Source: Sarcomyxa edulis (lineage: Eukaryota > Basidiomycota > Agaricomycetes > Agaricales > Mycenaceae). Taken from it: DNA of 64,000 nucleotides. The position numbers and the translations under genes are program-made. Numbering within the stretch: position 1 is the stretch's first letter; every line of letters starts with the position of its first letter. Below the pieces are notes generated by a model. It searched no databases, was not told the origin of the DNA, and saw only the letters and a list, made by a program, of their open reading frames with translations. Of this stretch, positions 63,364-64,000 are shown in pieces. The stretch lies in contig QUOL01000014.1 in NCBI GenBank assembly GCA_009761415.1, positions 620,001 to 684,000 on the forward strand, read 5' to 3'.

Positions 63364-64000
63364 GATCAAACCAGGATGCCAATTCGACCGGTAAACCGTA
63401 CGCGACGTCTATACGCTGAGAGGCAGGTGGAAGGTCTCCGCGAGAAACACAATCCGACAAATTCGTCGACGTCTCCACGTACTGCAGGGTGAAAGTCAAC
63501 CGCCTCTTATCTAGAATCTCCTCTGACCTTCGTATGCACAGGTTAGACTCAAAATTCCTCGACCGACCTTTCCTATAACCTCCTATCGCCCCTTCATTAT
63601 CGCTTCGAATCAGAAAGTCGTGATCCTCGATGCCGTATGCGTCCGCAATACGTATGATCACCTCAATCGCGACACACTCCAGCCAGCCTATGTCACGACC
63701 CTTTGCCTTCCACGTCGCATTGGTCTGCCAAGCATCCCATCGACCACCCCACAAGACACCCACACCCCAGCCGGTGGAAGCATCTACCCAGATGTCATAG
63801 TCATATGTCATGCCCTTCGGGCGCAAATAGCGAACAAAACCCGTCGTCGTCAAACGACCCACCCACCATTTCAACTCCGTTTGCACAGAGTGGGGCGGCC
63901 ATCGCTTCTGAAACTCCTCCCCTTGAGTGAACGTCCGCAACCAATCCATCAGACCCCTCAGATACGAGGCTCCGCGGCGATAAACGAAGGATATATGAGA
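63356..64000 (-). CDS. Reverse transcriptase C-terminus with RNase H domain (partial)
   Basis: An open frame enters from the right edge with no stop and ends TGA at 63356-63358. It reads YRRGASYLRGLMDWLRTFT, then an RNase H region with WVDASTGWGVGVLWGG (the first Asp), WLECVAIEVIIRIADAYG (the Glu) and FLIRSDNEGAIGGYRKG (the second Asp). It continues with YVETSTNLSDCVSRGDLPP. These are the features of the RT/RNase H of DIRS/Ngaro elements. The RT palm motifs lie past the window. Confidence 0.82.
   Translation of the reverse strand, partial: SHISFVYRRGASYLRGLMDWLRTFTQGEEFQKRWPPHSVQTELKWWVGRLTTTGFVRYLRPKGMTYDYDIWVDASTGWGVGVLWGGRWDAWQTNATWKAKGRDIGWLECVAIEVIIRIADAYGIEDHDFLIRSDNEGAIGGYRKGRSRNFESNLCIRRSEEILDKRRLTFTLQYVETSTNLSDCVSRGDLPPASQRIDVAYGLPVELASWFDHV

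Larger units (their letters stand above)
60773..64000 (-). mobile_element. YR retrotransposon of Ngaro/DIRS kind (3' part)
   Basis: Minus-strand order, 5' to 3': RT/RNase H end (63356 onward), tyrosine recombinase (63363-61964), then a 164-bp gap, repeat B1 (61799-61428), spacer A2 (61427-61145) and repeat B2 (61144-60773). The B1 and B2 copies look identical over 372 bp. B1-A2-B2 behind the coding region is the published layout of split direct repeats in Ngaro/PAT-like elements, in contrast with the inverted repeats of DIRS1. Its A1 repeat, gag and most of the RT must lie beyond base 64000. Identity of the two repeats suggests a young insertion. Confidence 0.75.

Overview
The window is nuclear DNA from a filamentous basidiomycete, most likely an Agaricomycete. 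The signs are genes broken by many short GT-AG introns (about 50-65 nt, often with very small exons between them), FunK1-type fungal kinases, a Zn2Cys6 regulator, a PPPDE-thioredoxin-PUL fusion, LaeA-like and Red1-like genes, and a tyrosine-recombinase retrotransposon of the Ngaro/DIRS kind. No bacterial, organellar, CRISPR or rRNA features were seen. Exon joins were built by hand from splice signals, reading frame and family motifs, so exact ends are predictions.

Left part (1-17 kb): two minus-strand genes resembling the interferon-inducible ISG12/IFI6 family (the first runs off the left edge), with a relic of a third between them. Next come a FunK1-type kinase (-), a NiCoT nickel/cobalt permease (+), an adaptin-binding p34/Irc6 homologue (+) and a secreted Ala/Thr-rich protein (+). 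Then follows a striking trio on the plus strand: Cdc37 copy A, a second FunK1-type kinase, and Cdc37 copy B. Cdc37 is the kinase-specific Hsp90 co-chaperone, so two copies flanking a kinase invite a functional reading.

Middle (17-33.5 kb): a Red1-like zf-C3H1 protein (nuclear RNA surveillance), an SRF/Mcm1-type MADS-box factor, a very large LaeA-like methyltransferase (-), and a small DUF427 protein (+).

Housekeeping run on the minus strand (34-48 kb): DEAH spliceosomal helicase Prp2/DHX16, a CLYBL-like mitochondrial lyase, Cwf19, the PPPDE-thioredoxin-PUL protein, a single-pass membrane protein, and a secreted class 3 lipase. Then come a Zn2Cys6 transcription factor (+), a RING/CHFR-like E3 ligase (+), and a Kelch-BTB protein (-) convergent with it.

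Right end (58.7-64 kb): a gene-poor stretch, then a YR retrotransposon on the minus strand. Its RNase H end and tyrosine recombinase lie in the window. Two identical 372-bp repeats separated by 283 bp fit the B1-A2-B2 side of a split-direct-repeat element, with A1 and the rest of the reverse transcriptase expected beyond base 64000.
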